Source: a bacterium (GTDB lineage: Bacteria; Desulfobacterota; Binatia; Binatales; Binataceae). From it: 64,000 nt of DNA. The notes under the pieces were generated by a model that saw only the letters and a list, made by a program, of their open reading frames with translations, was not told where the DNA came from and ran no database searches. Every line of letters starts with the position of its first letter. Within the stretch, counting starts at the first letter, position 1. The stretch lies in assembly GCA_014896235.1 (NCBI GenBank), contig JADBKU010000003.1:1-64000 (forward strand), in the 5' to 3' direction. The translations under genes and the position numbers were made by a program. Below, one piece after another: positions 9,113-18,074 of the stretch.

Positions 9113-9926
9113 CCTTTATCGTGAATTGGCTCCGATCAACGAGCGCGCATGGTCGCAAATCGAAGAGGAGGCCGCTCGCACTCTAAAGCGCTACATGGCG
9201 GCGCGGCGGGTGGTTGACGTTAAAGGGCCGGCTGGCGCGACGCTTGCCGCGGTCGGAACAGGACATTTGCGTAATATCGAAGCGCCGGCCGAGGGAATTA
9301 TCGCGCGTCAGCGCGAAGTCAGGGCGCTGGTCGAACTGCGCGTTCCCCTGCAGTTGGATCGCCAGGCGATAGACGACGCGGAGCGCGGAGCCAATGACGC
9401 CGACTGGCAACCGCTGAAGGCCGCCGCGAAGAAGATCGCATTCGCCGAAGACCATGCCGTCTTTGAGGGCTACGCGGCCGCTGCGATCGAGGGTATCCGC
9501 AAAGGTTCGAGCAACCGTCCGATGACGCTGCCTGAAGAGGTGTCGCACTATCCGGACGTGATCGCCGAGGCGCTCAGTGAGTTGCGGATGGCGGGCGTCA
9601 ACGGCCCCTATTCGGTCTTGCTCGGCGCGGACGCATACACGGCGCTGAGCGAGGCCAGCGATCATGGCTATCCGGTGATCCAGCATATTCAGCGCCTGGT
9701 GAACGAGGAAATCGTATGGGCGCCGGCAATCGACGGAGCTTTCGTGTTGACCACGCGCGGCGGCGATTTCGAGCTCCATCTGGGTCAGGACGTCTCGATC
9801 GGCTACCTGAACCACACCGACCGGGTCGTCAATCTTTATCTTCAGGAATCGCTGACGTTTTTGATGTTGACCGCGGAAGCGTCGGTCGCTATCGCTCCAG
9901 CTCCGCATACGGGCCGCAAAAAATGA
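9105..9926 (+). CDS. Family 1 encapsulin shell protein
   Basis: A 273-residue HK97-fold shell protein that self-assembles into a protein nanocompartment. The N-terminus LYRELAPINERAWSQIEEEAARTLKRYMAAR is the typical encapsulin helix that binds cargo peptides on the inner face. RRVVDVKGPAGATLAAVGTGH and the C-terminal VLTTRGGDFELHLGQDVSIGYLNH are family hallmarks. The length is normal for T=1 family 1 shells. It overlaps the DyP gene, whose tail carries the matching docking peptide. No second cargo such as a ferritin-like protein is adjacent. The last 10 residues (PAPHTGRKK) are an unconserved basic tail. Confidence 0.95.
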   Translation: MNNLYRELAPINERAWSQIEEEAARTLKRYMAARRVVDVKGPAGATLAAVGTGHLRNIEAPAEGIIARQREVRALVELRVPLQLDRQAIDDAERGANDADWQPLKAAAKKIAFAEDHAVFEGYAAAAIEGIRKGSSNRPMTLPEEVSHYPDVIAEALSELRMAGVNGPYSVLLGADAYTALSEASDHGYPVIQHIQRLVNEEIVWAPAIDGAFVLTTRGGDFELHLGQDVSIGYLNHTDRVVNLYLQESLTFLMLTAEASVAIAPAPHTGRKK

Positions 9927-9929
9927 CAA

Positions 9930-10388
9930 ATGACGGCGTGCAATTCAGGCCGATTTCATTCGACCCGGCGATCAGGGCGCAAAATAGGATACCCGTCTGT
10001 CTCAGCTCAGAACGCTGACTTTCGATTCAGGACAAGGCCGAACCCCGATTCTTGTTTTCCGGATCAACTGCCAATTTCGCAAGATTGGACATTGCCAACC
10101 GATCCGGCATGGGGCGTCAGGCAATGGAGCTTCGCCCGCCTGCTGGCATGGAAACCGCCTAAACCACGGCTGACGTGGTTCGATGCGGCGCCGCTCAACT
10201 TCATCAGCGGTCGTCCGGCTTCCGACTTCCAGGCGGTCGGAGGCAATTACACGGGCACGACTGACATGATTTTGCGCTGGGCGGGGTGCAAGCGCGGCAT
10301 GGACGAAAATCAACTGCGCGCCCGGCCTGACGACGAAAGCTGGTGGCGCGCGGCGCAACCGTCGCCCGGATATTGGATCTGTGCATAA
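9930..10388 (+). pseudogene. Remnant of a lysozyme/transglycosylase-like protein
   Basis: A 152-codon open frame whose first 40 residues look random and whose second half looks like a decayed domain. The segment FQAVGGNYTGTTDMILRWAG, continuing CKRGMDENQLRARPDDESWW, closely follows a pattern recalled from lysozyme-fold proteins (GNYTGTTDEIxxWAACKWGxDEDxxRAxxxxESxW), with the E-S of the catalytic Glu kept. The signal peptide and everything after ESWWRAAQ are missing: the frame stops after PSPGYWICA. No convincing start codon or ribosome site precedes it. The similarity is from memory of family patterns, not a search. An unrelated short open frame on the opposite strand is considered a shadow. 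Confidence 0.45.
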
Positions 10389-10723
10389 CTGCTTTCGACC
10401 GCCGCGACATGACCTGCCAGGCCCGGCGTATGGGGGTAGTTCACGGCTGGGTCTCTCGGCTTGCTTGGGTCGCTTTGATAGTCGGCTGCGAACCCGTTGA
10501 TGAGATCGCGGCATTAATCCCTCTGCTTCGGTCGCCAAAGCCATGATTCGCACAGCGGGAGCATAATAAGGCGCTTTTTGTTCGGAAATTCGCGCTGCGC
10601 CGAACTTGACGGTCGGGTTTCGAAGTGAAATGGATAGCAGCGCCGAAGGGTAATCGATGAAGTTCGCGGCCGGCGCGGCGGCCCTATCGGCTTTGAAACG
10701 GCGTTGGCCGGAGCGGAGATATC
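10389..10723. other. 335-base intergenic stretch before the ThDP enzyme
   Basis: No gene, tRNA or clear hairpin is visible. It contains the decayed end of the transglycosylase-like remnant and presumably the promoter of the ThDP gene. The base pattern is less regular than in coding DNA. Confidence 0.5.
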
Positions 10724-12355
10724 ATGGCGACATTACGCGGCGAAGAAATAATCGCGCACTGCCTTAAACGCGAAGGCGTGGACACGATCTTCTTTATGAT
10801 GGGCGGACCGACCGGCGGCACCGCCGGCGCCTGCCTCAACCTCGGCATGAAGGGCATCTACGTGCGCCACGAGCAGGCCGCCGCGATGATGGCGCACGCG
10901 TATGCCCGCGTGACTCGCAAGCCCGGCGTCTGCATCGCGCCGATGGGCCCCGGAGTCGCCAACCTGGTGACGGGCCTCGCCAACGCCTGGGCCGACGCTA
11001 CGCCCGTGATTGCGATCGGCGGCGCCTCGCCGATGCGCGGCACGACGCTCGACACTTTCCAGGAAATGGATCAGATGCCGATGATGAAGCCGATCGTCAA
11101 AGCGGCGTATCACATCGATCTCGGCTATCGCATTCCGGAATACTTCAGCATCGCGTTCCGCGAAGCGTTGGACGGCAAACGCGGCCCGGTTTATCTCAAT
11201 CTTCCCGGCGACATCCTGATGGGCAAAGTCGAGGAGGAAAAAATCCACTGGGTGGAAAATTATCGAACCGAAGCCCGGCCCGCCGGCGACCCGGCGATGG
11301 TCCGCAAGGCGATCGATCTGCTGGCCGAGGCGCGCAAGCCGCTGATTATCACCGGCAGCGGGGTGATCTGGTCGAGCGCCGAACAGGCGTTGCGGAAGTT
11401 CGTCGATGAAACGGGAATTCCGTTCTTCACGACGCCGCAGGGGCGCGGAGTCGTGCCTGAAGACCATCCGCGATCGTTTCCCGCCGCGCGCTCGACGGCT
11501 TTCCGCGAGGCCGACGTGGTGCTGGTGATCGGCGCGCGCGCCAATTCGATGCTGTCTTTTTTGCGTCCGCCCCGGTTTTCTCGCGACGCGAAATTCATCA
11601 ACGTCAATCTCGACGGCCGGGAGATTGGGCATAACCGCGAAATCGCCGTCGGCATTATCGGCGACGCCCGGCTGGTGCTCGAACAGCTCGCGGCGGAGGC
11701 GAGAGGACGTTTCAATCCGAAGGAGGAGACGGCGTGGGTCGCGCAACTCGCCGCGAAGCATCGGTCGAACCTTGAGCGCAACGCTCCGCTGATGCATTCC
11801 AGCAAAGTTCCGATTCATCCGCTGCGGCTGTGCAACGAGGTCAAGGAGTCGATCACCCGCGATACGATCCTCGTCGTGGATGGCCACGAAATTCTTAACT
11901 TCGCGCGCCAGTCGATTCCGATTTACGAAGCGGGATGCAGCCTCAACGCGGGTCCGCATGGATGCATGGGGGTGGGGATTCCGTTTGGAATCGGAGCGAA
12001 GGTCGCGGCGCCCGACAAGCCGGTTCTGGTCCTGAGCGGCGACGGCGCTTTCGGCTGGAACGGGATGGAGATGGACACCGCGATTCGGCACAAGCTGCCG
12101 ATTGTCGTAGTAGTTTCGAACAACGGCGGATTCACCTCCCGTCAGACGGGCGGCAATGTCGGCCGCGACCTCGGCTTTCAGCGTTACGACAAACTCGTCG
12201 AGGCGCTCGGGGGCTACGGGGAATTCGTCGAGCAGCCTGATGAAATCAGGCCGGCGATCGAACGCGCGATCAAAAGCGGTCGGACGGCGCTGGTGAACGT
12301 CTGCACCGACCCGGACGCGCAGGCCACGACCGATATGGGGTTCGCCGGCTATTGA
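10724..12355 (+). CDS. Thiamine-diphosphate enzyme, acetolactate synthase/oxalyl-CoA decarboxylase-like
   Basis: A 543-residue ThDP-dependent enzyme with the three domains of the acetolactate synthase superfamily. The PYR domain has catalytic Glu50 in VRHEQAAAMMAHAYAR, a central domain spans about 190-330, and the PP domain holds the ThDP motif from LSGDGAFGWNGMEMDTAI to VVSNNGG (about 438-470). The N-terminal phenylalanine-rich MMGGPTGG replaces the usual GxPG loop. The overall form resembles oxalyl-CoA decarboxylase or 2-hydroxyacyl-CoA lyase more than true biosynthetic acetolactate synthase. No ilvN-type regulatory subunit is present. The gene stands alone between long intergenic regions, so context gives no substrate. 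Confidence 0.8.
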   Translation: MATLRGEEIIAHCLKREGVDTIFFMMGGPTGGTAGACLNLGMKGIYVRHEQAAAMMAHAYARVTRKPGVCIAPMGPGVANLVTGLANAWADATPVIAIGGASPMRGTTLDTFQEMDQMPMMKPIVKAAYHIDLGYRIPEYFSIAFREALDGKRGPVYLNLPGDILMGKVEEEKIHWVENYRTEARPAGDPAMVRKAIDLLAEARKPLIITGSGVIWSSAEQALRKFVDETGIPFFTTPQGRGVVPEDHPRSFPAARSTAFREADVVLVIGARANSMLSFLRPPRFSRDAKFINVNLDGREIGHNREIAVGIIGDARLVLEQLAAEARGRFNPKEETAWVAQLAAKHRSNLERNAPLMHSSKVPIHPLRLCNEVKESITRDTILVVDGHEILNFARQSIPIYEAGCSLNAGPHGCMGVGIPFGIGAKVAAPDKPVLVLSGDGAFGWNGMEMDTAIRHKLPIVVVVSNNGGFTSRQTGGNVGRDLGFQRYDKLVEALGGYGEFVEQPDEIRPAIERAIKSGRTALVNVCTDPDAQATTDMGFAGY

Positions 12356-12902
12356 GACCACGGCGGACGCCGTCCGGCGGCGTCCGCCATAAAATTCGAC
12401 AAAGAGCACGCTGGATTTTCCGGAGCGTTCACGATCGGGCAAGCGCCCGCGTCAGCGCGCGACGCAAATCTGCGACATCAATCATCCGTCTTCCGACGCC
12501 GCAAATTTCCTGTTCCAATGCTGCGCGACTTTGCATTCCTGATGTGCTTTAAGGTCGGCGACCAGCTCGCCGATTTAGCTCGCTCGGATCGGCGCCGGCG
12601 GTAATGCACAATAAAACTTAATAAAACTGATTATAGATATGAAACGTTCAAGCTTGTTGAAAATCAAAAAATAAAAGCTAGACACTGTATATGCAGTTAT
12701 TTATGGTTGGAGGCGCCAAAGGGGGATTTGAGATTAATTACGGTTCGCTCGGAATGCGATTAGCGATTGAAAGTTCTTCCGCGATGAAACTGGCAATTTG
12801 AACCTCACGAAATGGTCGTGAGCATTGAATTTCCACTAATTGCAAATCTTTTCGCGAAGAGCCTGCTGAACGATCCAGCGAACCAAATAGGAGCATCGAA
12901 AC
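12356..12902. other. 547-base AT-rich intergenic region
   Basis: No gene is visible. The centre (about 12600-12700) is strikingly AT-rich for this genome, with several A-runs, and contrasts with the GC-rich first 200 bases. It ends with AGGAG at 12889-12893, 9 bases before the ATG of the secreted protein. It likely contains that gene's promoter. A similar AT-rich tract precedes the small secreted protein at 34.2 kb. Confidence 0.6.
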
Positions 12903-13361
12903 ATGGCGCGAATGAAATCCCTCCCGATCGCCGGTCTTGTCATCCTTGGTTTAATGGCCGTCAGCAAGCCCGCTTTCGCCTTCAAGCCGTATAAAATTAC
13001 GTTGACCTGTAACGCCGTGAGCGGCGATGTGATTACCGGTAGCGTTGCCTATCTGACCCTCTGTGATGCGTCCAGTTCGTCGTGCAGCGGTTCGAGCGGA
13101 TTTGCTTGTCCGACGCTACCGAGTTGCGACAGCAGCACAACGATATCGGCAACCGATACTTGCACAGCTCCGTTCAAAGTTGGCGGCTTTATGGTCCAAG
13201 TCGGAGCCACGGATTATTTGGCGAACGGATCTACTGCAACCGGCGGTTTTGGCGGCGGCGGCAGTATCTATCCTTTGCCTGGTAAAGGTTACTCCGTCTC
13301 GATCAACACGGCGAGTGACGGTGGAAATTCAAACGATACCGTCCAATTCGAGATTAAGTAG
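12903..13361 (+). CDS. Small secreted cysteine- and glycine-rich protein, unknown function
   Basis: A 152-residue protein I do not recognise. The signal peptide is clear: basic start MARMK, hydrophobic core LPIAGLVILGLMAV, and cleavage after KPAFA (about residue 26). The mature protein has about seven cysteines, mostly in a 35-residue serine-rich stretch (LCDASSSSCSGSSGFACPTLPSCDS), suggesting disulfides. A glycine-rich loop GGFGGGGS follows, and the end alternates in a beta-sandwich-like way (VSINTASDGGNSNDTVQFEIK). The strong AGGAG site and isolated position behind a long AT-rich leader suggest an independently regulated, possibly abundant exported protein. Confidence 0.6.
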   Translation: MARMKSLPIAGLVILGLMAVSKPAFAFKPYKITLTCNAVSGDVITGSVAYLTLCDASSSSCSGSSGFACPTLPSCDSSTTISATDTCTAPFKVGGFMVQVGATDYLANGSTATGGFGGGGSIYPLPGKGYSVSINTASDGGNSNDTVQFEIK

Positions 13362-13452
13362 CGTTGCCGCCGGTCTCACCCCGGAGACTCCGCATCAACG
13401 CATCGGAGCGCCAGCCCCTGCGGCTTTACACGATCTGCTAAAATGAAAGCCC

Positions 13453-14265
13453 GTGGAGGGGGAAAGGCTGGCGAAATTTCTTGCGCGCGCCGGGGTCGCG
13501 TCGCGTCGCGACTCCGAGCGCCTGATCGCGGCCGGCCGCGTCACGTTGAACGGCGCGGTCGTCGCGCATCCCGCCGTATCGGTTCAGGATAACGACCGCG
13601 TCGCCGTGGATGGCAAGCCGGTCGCCCGGGCAACGCCGGCGCGGCTCTGGCTCTACCACAAGCCCGCTGGATTGGTTACGACCGCGCGCGATCCGCAGGG
13701 ACGCCCAACCGTTTTTGCGAATCTTCCGAAGCATTTGCCCCGCCTGATTTCGATCGGACGCCTTGATATCAATACCGAGGGTCTTCTTCTGCTCACCAAT
13801 GACGGCGAACTCGCGCGTTTTCTCGAACATCCGGCGCAAGAGTTTGTCCGGACGTACCGCGTTCGCGTTCACGGTAAAATCGACCAAAGCTTGGTTGCGA
13901 ACCTTGCCCGGCCTCAGATGATCGACGGCGTTCGCTACCGGCCGGCCGAAGCGGCGATCGATCATCGCCAAGGCGCCAATTGCTGGCTGACGATCATGTT
14001 GCGCGAGGGGAAAAATCGGGAGATCAAGCGGCTGCTCGCGCATTACGGCCTGCGTGTGACCCGCCTGATCCGCATCGGATACGGGCCGTTTCGGCTCGAC
14101 GACCTGCCGCGCGGCGCGGTCGCGCCGGCGCCCGAAGCGATCGTCGGCGAATTGACGCAACGCCTCGCACAACGTTCTGCGCAATCGCCTATTCGACCTT
14201 CGGCAGGATGTCCTCCTTCAGCCGCCGCAAATCGACGATCGTTTTCGCCGTCGGAACTCCCTTGA
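13453..14265 (+). CDS. RluB/RsuA-type 23S or 16S rRNA pseudouridine synthase
   Basis: Converts a uridine of ribosomal RNA to pseudouridine. It starts at GTG, giving EGERLAKFLARAGVASRRDSE, the classic N-terminal S4 RNA-binding domain (1-60). The catalytic domain has the motif GRLDINTEGLLLLTNDGE with catalytic Asp105, and the LREGKNREIKRLL segment of the RluB/RluE/RsuA branch. The last 40 residues are unconserved and overlap the convergent flavin oxidoreductase by 77 bases, so the functional protein may effectively end near residue 240. RluB (23S) is more likely than RsuA given the family form, but the target base is not certain. Confidence 0.88.
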   Translation: MEGERLAKFLARAGVASRRDSERLIAAGRVTLNGAVVAHPAVSVQDNDRVAVDGKPVARATPARLWLYHKPAGLVTTARDPQGRPTVFANLPKHLPRLISIGRLDINTEGLLLLTNDGELARFLEHPAQEFVRTYRVRVHGKIDQSLVANLARPQMIDGVRYRPAEAAIDHRQGANCWLTIMLREGKNREIKRLLAHYGLRVTRLIRIGYGPFRLDDLPRGAVAPAPEAIVGELTQRLAQRSAQSPIRPSAGCPPSAAANRRSFSPSELP

Positions 14266-15175
14266 ACGGCGGCCAGAGCAGCGGCATCGTCAACCCCGCG
14301 TCCTTGTAACGCTTAAGGTTGTCGATCAGTTGCTGCGGCGTGCCCGTCATCGAGGGCGTCAGCTTGCCTTGCGGCGTCTGGTCGGTCTTCTCGCGCGTGA
14401 TGTCGAAGAACAGCATGCTCACGATTTCGAGATCGTCGATGGCGCGCGCGCTGCCGATCGTTTCCAGCTCTTCCTTGATTGCCGCGCGCCATCGTTTGAT
14501 ATCGTCGGGCGTGTCCTGGATGCCGATCCATCCCGCCAATCCGTATTTCGCGACGCGCTTCGCCGCGATCTTCGGCACGCCCAATCCGCCGAAGAAAATC
14601 GGCGGATGCGGTTTCTGGACCGGCTTGACGCCGAAGCCGCATTTCGGAAACGACGCGAACTCTCCGTGATACTCGAAGAGCTCGTTCGTCCAAACGCCCT
14701 GCATGATTTCGATCGTCTCGACTACATGCTTGTTGCGTTTTTCGTAGATGTGCGCGGCGCTCGCCGCTTCGAACTCTTCGGGCATCCAGCCCGTTCCCAC
14801 GCCGACATTGATCCGGCCGCCCGCAAGATGGTCCCATGTGCCGATCTCCGCCGCCAGTACTCCGGGCGCGCGATAGGGCGTGTCGATCACGCTGACGCCG
14901 ATTCTGATCTTTTTCGTGATTGCGGCCAGATATGGAATTAGCGGCAATCCGTGCAAAAATTCGCCTCTCGCGGCGACCGGCAGGGAGCGCGGAAACTCCT
15001 TCATGAAACCGAAAGGCTTGCGCAGTTCTTCGCGGTCGGAAGCTTCCGGAACCACAATCCGGTCGAGGGTCCAGATCGAATCGAATTCGAGCTCTTCAGC
15101 GAGGCGGGCAAGATCGACGATTTCGCTCACCGTCACTTTGTCTCTGAAGTTTGGCAGGTACAGCGCGAGTTTCAT
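14189..15175 (-). CDS. LLM-class flavin-dependent oxidoreductase
   Basis: Luciferase-like monooxygenase fold (TIM barrel) using FMN or coenzyme F420. Starting at MKLALYLPNF gives 328 residues; an upstream ATG at 15199 adds eight unconserved ones. Family marks include LARLAEELEFDSIWTLDR, the AAITKKIRIGVSV strand, HLAGGRINVGVGTGW, and PPIFFGGLGVPKIAAKRVAKYGLAGW. The substrate is unknown; this branch is often called F420-dependent from homology alone. It faces the RluB gene convergently and diverges from the methyltransferase gene. It is less similar to the three tandem copies at 34.5-37.2 kb than those are to each other. Confidence 0.85.
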   Translation of the reverse strand: MKLALYLPNFRDKVTVSEIVDLARLAEELEFDSIWTLDRIVVPEASDREELRKPFGFMKEFPRSLPVAARGEFLHGLPLIPYLAAITKKIRIGVSVIDTPYRAPGVLAAEIGTWDHLAGGRINVGVGTGWMPEEFEAASAAHIYEKRNKHVVETIEIMQGVWTNELFEYHGEFASFPKCGFGVKPVQKPHPPIFFGGLGVPKIAAKRVAKYGLAGWIGIQDTPDDIKRWRAAIKEELETIGSARAIDDLEIVSMLFFDITREKTDQTPQGKLTPSMTGTPQQLIDNLKRYKDAGLTMPLLWPPFKGVPTAKTIVDLRRLKEDILPKVE

Positions 15176-15487
15176 TCGGCAACCGGCCTCCGTCGTCATG
15201 TCTCGATTCGCGCGATTTCCGCGGCCGTGCGCGCGACAATCCAGCGTAGCGAAGTTCGCCGTCCGCCGCGCTATGGAAAATGCGTCGATGCTCCGCCCGC
15301 CGGTCGAAGTTCATAATCGCATCGATGCGGATATTGCAATCGTCCTTGCAACGGCCGCTTTCGCCATCACTGATGGGATCCCGGCGCGTTTTTATGGTTC
15401 CGATTATGTCGTCGCATCGTTGTTCGCATTTCCATCTTTTCGGTTGCAAACATCAATCAGGCGGCGTCCGCATTCGAGTGTGATCGC
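15176..15487. other. 312-base divergent intergenic region
   Basis: Lies between two divergent genes and must hold both promoters. No tRNA or strong hairpin seen. Several frames are open across it but show no recognisable protein. Confidence 0.5.
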
Positions 15488-16072
15488 ATGTCTCCCGAAT
15501 CGATAACCACGGCGCTGTGGATTGTATGGCTGGCTTCGTGGATCGTCGCCGCGTTCTGGTCGAGCCGCGTCGCCAAGCGCGGCGGCTGGAGCGGCGAAAT
15601 ATTGCTTCGCGGTCTCATATACCTCGCCGCGGTTCTGATGTTTGCGCTGGCGCCGAACCGCGGAGACTATCCGCAAGTGCGGCTCTGGAAGCTTGACGTC
15701 GTTCTGAAATGGCTATTGGCGGCGATGACCGCCGCTGGATTGTCGTTCGCATGGTGGGCGCGCGTTCATTTGGGTCGGATGTGGTCGTCATGGGGGATGG
15801 CGAAGAAGGCCAATCACCGTGTCGTTGACACGGGGCCTTATTGCATCGTGCGGCATCCGATCTATACGGGCCTTATTTTCGCCGGTTTCGCGACTTCGAT
15901 CGAGAAAGGAACCGCGGCGGCCATGCTCGGCGCCGCGATTTTAACTTTGGCGCTATATCTCAGAGCGCGGCGGGAGGAGCGTTTCCTGCGCGCCGAACTG
16001 CCGGCGTGCGCCTACGATGCGTACGCGCGCAAGACCCCGATGCTCGCGCCTGCGATTCGGCGCGATCGCTAA
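15488..16072 (+). CDS. Isoprenylcysteine carboxyl methyltransferase (ICMT)-family membrane protein
   Basis: A 194-residue integral membrane protein of the ICMT/PEMT family, which transfers a methyl group from S-adenosylmethionine. Four to five hydrophobic helices are visible (about 8-25, 42-57, 72-90, 132-152). The family signature is present at VVDTGPYCIVRHPIYTGLI (about 112-130), the RHPxYxG motif that binds AdoMet, followed by the EExxL-like REERFLRAELP near the C-terminus. Bacterial members rarely act on prenylated proteins; lipid or small-molecule substrates are likely but unknown. It stands alone. Confidence 0.8.
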   Translation: MSPESITTALWIVWLASWIVAAFWSSRVAKRGGWSGEILLRGLIYLAAVLMFALAPNRGDYPQVRLWKLDVVLKWLLAAMTAAGLSFAWWARVHLGRMWSSWGMAKKANHRVVDTGPYCIVRHPIYTGLIFAGFATSIEKGTAAAMLGAAILTLALYLRARREERFLRAELPACAYDAYARKTPMLAPAIRRDR

Positions 16073-16127
16073 TAGACGCCGTTCGCTAACAGAGCATGCG
16101 CGCGCGTATGAGCGGCGCTCGGCGCGG

Positions 16128-17363
16128 CTACAGTTCGATGTCGCCTTTCAGCAACCGCTGGACCACTGTGCGATTAAGTATCTCATTCGTGCCGTCGGCG
16201 ACGTTGACGATCCGCAGCGCATGCCATGCGTGATATAGCCCAAGCTCGTTGGTGAAACCGATCGCGCCGTGAGCCTGGATCGCGCGATCGACGGCGCGAA
16301 ATCCGACCTGGACTGAGTAGGCCTTGGTCATCGAAAGTTCCTTCACCGCCGGATGTCCCTGATCGAGCAGGGTGGCCGCGTTGAGGCCCATCAGATGCGC
16401 CGCGTGCAATTCCGCCGCCGATTCGGCGAGCGGAAACGTCACGCCCTGATAGTCCGCGATCGGCCGTCCGAACGCCTGTCGCACTTTGGAATATTCGATC
16501 GCCTGTTCCAGCGCCCATCTGCCGTATCCCACCGCGCGCGCCGAATTGTAGATGCGCCCGAGCGACACGCCGTAAAGCGCGGCCTCGAAACCATGATTGA
16601 GTTCTCCGACCAGTTGCCACGGCTCGACGAACACGTCGTCGAGCCGCAGTTCGGCCTCGTCTCCGCCGATATGGCCGAACAGGCGGATCACTCGTTGGAC
16701 TTCGAAGCCGGGCGAATTGGTCGGAACGAGAAAGGCCGAAATCCCTCCCTTGCGCGCGGCGGCCAACGACGCATCGGTGATCGCGAAGACGATGCAGTAA
16801 TCGGCGACCGGAGCGTTCGTGGTCCAGATTTTGCGGCCCGAGATTTTCCATCCGTCGCCGTGCGGAACCGCGCGCGTCGCGAGCGCGGCGGCGTCCGAGC
16901 CGGCGCCGGGCTCCGACAGGCCGAAGCACATCGAGGCGTCGCCCGCATTCATCGGCTCCAGAATCCGTTTGCGCGCTTCGTCGGTGACTCGCTCAAGCAG
17001 GCGGCTCGGTCCGAACGCCCAATGGCTGATGACGTACAGCATCAGCCAGTTCTGCGGGCCGCACAGGCGGAACAGATGCTCCCACCCGGCGTAGTACGCC
17101 AGATGGCCGAGACCGCCGCCGCCCAGCGCTTCCGGCACGCACATCGTATAGAAGCCCGCCCGCGCGGCGGCGCGGCGCACCTCGCGAATCAGCGCGATGG
17201 CTTCGTCGGAGAACCGCCCGTCCTCGCGGTAGAGTTTGCGCGGATCCTCCAGCAGCGCGCGATGCTTTTCGTGGCGCGGCATCACCTCGGCGTGTGCGAA
17301 GGCGGTCAGGCCGTCGCAGGCCTCGCGAATTTCAGATGGAAGCTCGACTGCTATTGCACTCAT
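16128..17363 (-). CDS. Acyl-CoA dehydrogenase
   Basis: FAD-dependent alpha,beta-dehydrogenation of an acyl-CoA. Starting at the ATG complementary to 17361-17363 (MSAIAVELPSEIREACDG) gives 411 residues, the normal family size. The open frame continues 200 codons upstream, but that part runs through the tRNA and is not coding. Family marks are CFGLSEPGAGSDAAAL, WKISGRKIWTTNA in the middle beta domain, RQAFGRPIADYQGVTFPLAE, and the C-terminal QAHGAIGFTNELGLYHAWHALRI and DGTNEIL. The catalytic glutamate cannot be placed with certainty. No electron-transfer flavoprotein or thiolase is adjacent. A second, distant member is at 49.3 kb. Confidence 0.9.
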   Translation of the reverse strand: MSAIAVELPSEIREACDGLTAFAHAEVMPRHEKHRALLEDPRKLYREDGRFSDEAIALIREVRRAAARAGFYTMCVPEALGGGGLGHLAYYAGWEHLFRLCGPQNWLMLYVISHWAFGPSRLLERVTDEARKRILEPMNAGDASMCFGLSEPGAGSDAAALATRAVPHGDGWKISGRKIWTTNAPVADYCIVFAITDASLAAARKGGISAFLVPTNSPGFEVQRVIRLFGHIGGDEAELRLDDVFVEPWQLVGELNHGFEAALYGVSLGRIYNSARAVGYGRWALEQAIEYSKVRQAFGRPIADYQGVTFPLAESAAELHAAHLMGLNAATLLDQGHPAVKELSMTKAYSVQVGFRAVDRAIQAHGAIGFTNELGLYHAWHALRIVNVADGTNEILNRTVVQRLLKGDIEL

Positions 17364-17884
17364 TTGTTTCAACCCGTGGCGGGCGTTCCCGCGCCGCCGA
17401 TAACCGATAATGCCCGCCTCCGCTGCGCTTCCACCGCTTACGTCCAACAAAGATGCGATGATACAGGAAACTTCGAACGAACCGTTAGAAGCTCGCTCAG
17501 CCGGCCATCCGCTCCGGCCTCGAATTCGAAACCTGATCGGGTTTCGACCGCTCCCGGATCGTGAATAGCGGCCGAAAAAACTTCGAAGAGAAAAAGGCGC
17601 CCGTGCTCCGCAGTAGCCCGGCCGGCGGAAAATCCAAACGTGCCCGTCGGAACCATCGGCCAACCGGCCGGACACGTCAGCGACCGGACGCTTGGTCGCG
17701 ACGCACATATCCGCGTCCAAGCTTGACGGGAGGCCATTGCGACGCTGGAGTGGAGCAGAGAAATTGCCCGCCCTTTTTGGAGATGGCGCGGGGAGGGCGC
17801 AAAATTGGGCACAATCGCCCGACAGCAAGGATGGCTTGCCGAGTCGCCGAGCTGAAAAGCGCCTGAAAATGAAGGATTTCAGGT
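17364..17884. other. 521-base intergenic stretch
   Basis: Between the acyl-CoA dehydrogenase start and the tRNA. No gene is convincing: all frames are open in part but composed of Arg/Pro/Ser-rich shadow sequence. It presumably carries the promoter of the dehydrogenase. Nothing else seen. Confidence 0.5.
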
Positions 17885-17961
17885 TGGTCGGGGTGGCCGG
17901 ATTTGAACCGGCGACCACACGCACCCCAAGCGTGTGCGCTACCAGGCTGCGCCACACCCCG
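17885..17961 (-). tRNA. tRNA-Pro (anticodon GGG)
   Basis: Read on the minus strand this is a 77-base tRNA with CCA encoded (17885-17887). The acceptor stem CGGGGTG pairs perfectly with CACCCCG, and the discriminator is A. The D arm contains AGCCTGGTAGCGC. The anticodon stem ACACGC/GCGTGT closes the loop TTGGGGT, giving anticodon GGG. The T arm is GCCGG-TTCAAAT-CCGGC. All stems are intact, so it should be functional and decode CCC/CCU proline codons. It is the only tRNA in the window. Confidence 0.97.
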
Positions 17962-18074
17962 ACCCTTGCGTCAGTCAAACGCGGAGATTGAGTATAGCCG
18001 GACGCTTACGACCAAGGCCATAACGGTCGCGGCCGGCGGCGACGCGGAGCGGCGCGCGGCGCTCCGGGGACACA

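Noticed and set aside
10002..10553. Minus-strand frame of 183 codons overlapping the transglycosylase remnant
   Set aside because: No start site or motif; the plus strand shows the better pattern.
10733..12442. Long antisense frame of 569 codons opposite the ThDP gene
   Set aside because: Arg/His/Asp-rich shadow of a GC-rich gene with no recognisable motif.
16128..17978. A 616-codon open frame on the minus strand
   Set aside because: Only the last 411 codons match acyl-CoA dehydrogenase; the upstream 200 run through the tRNA gene and have no protein-like pattern. The start was set at 17363.
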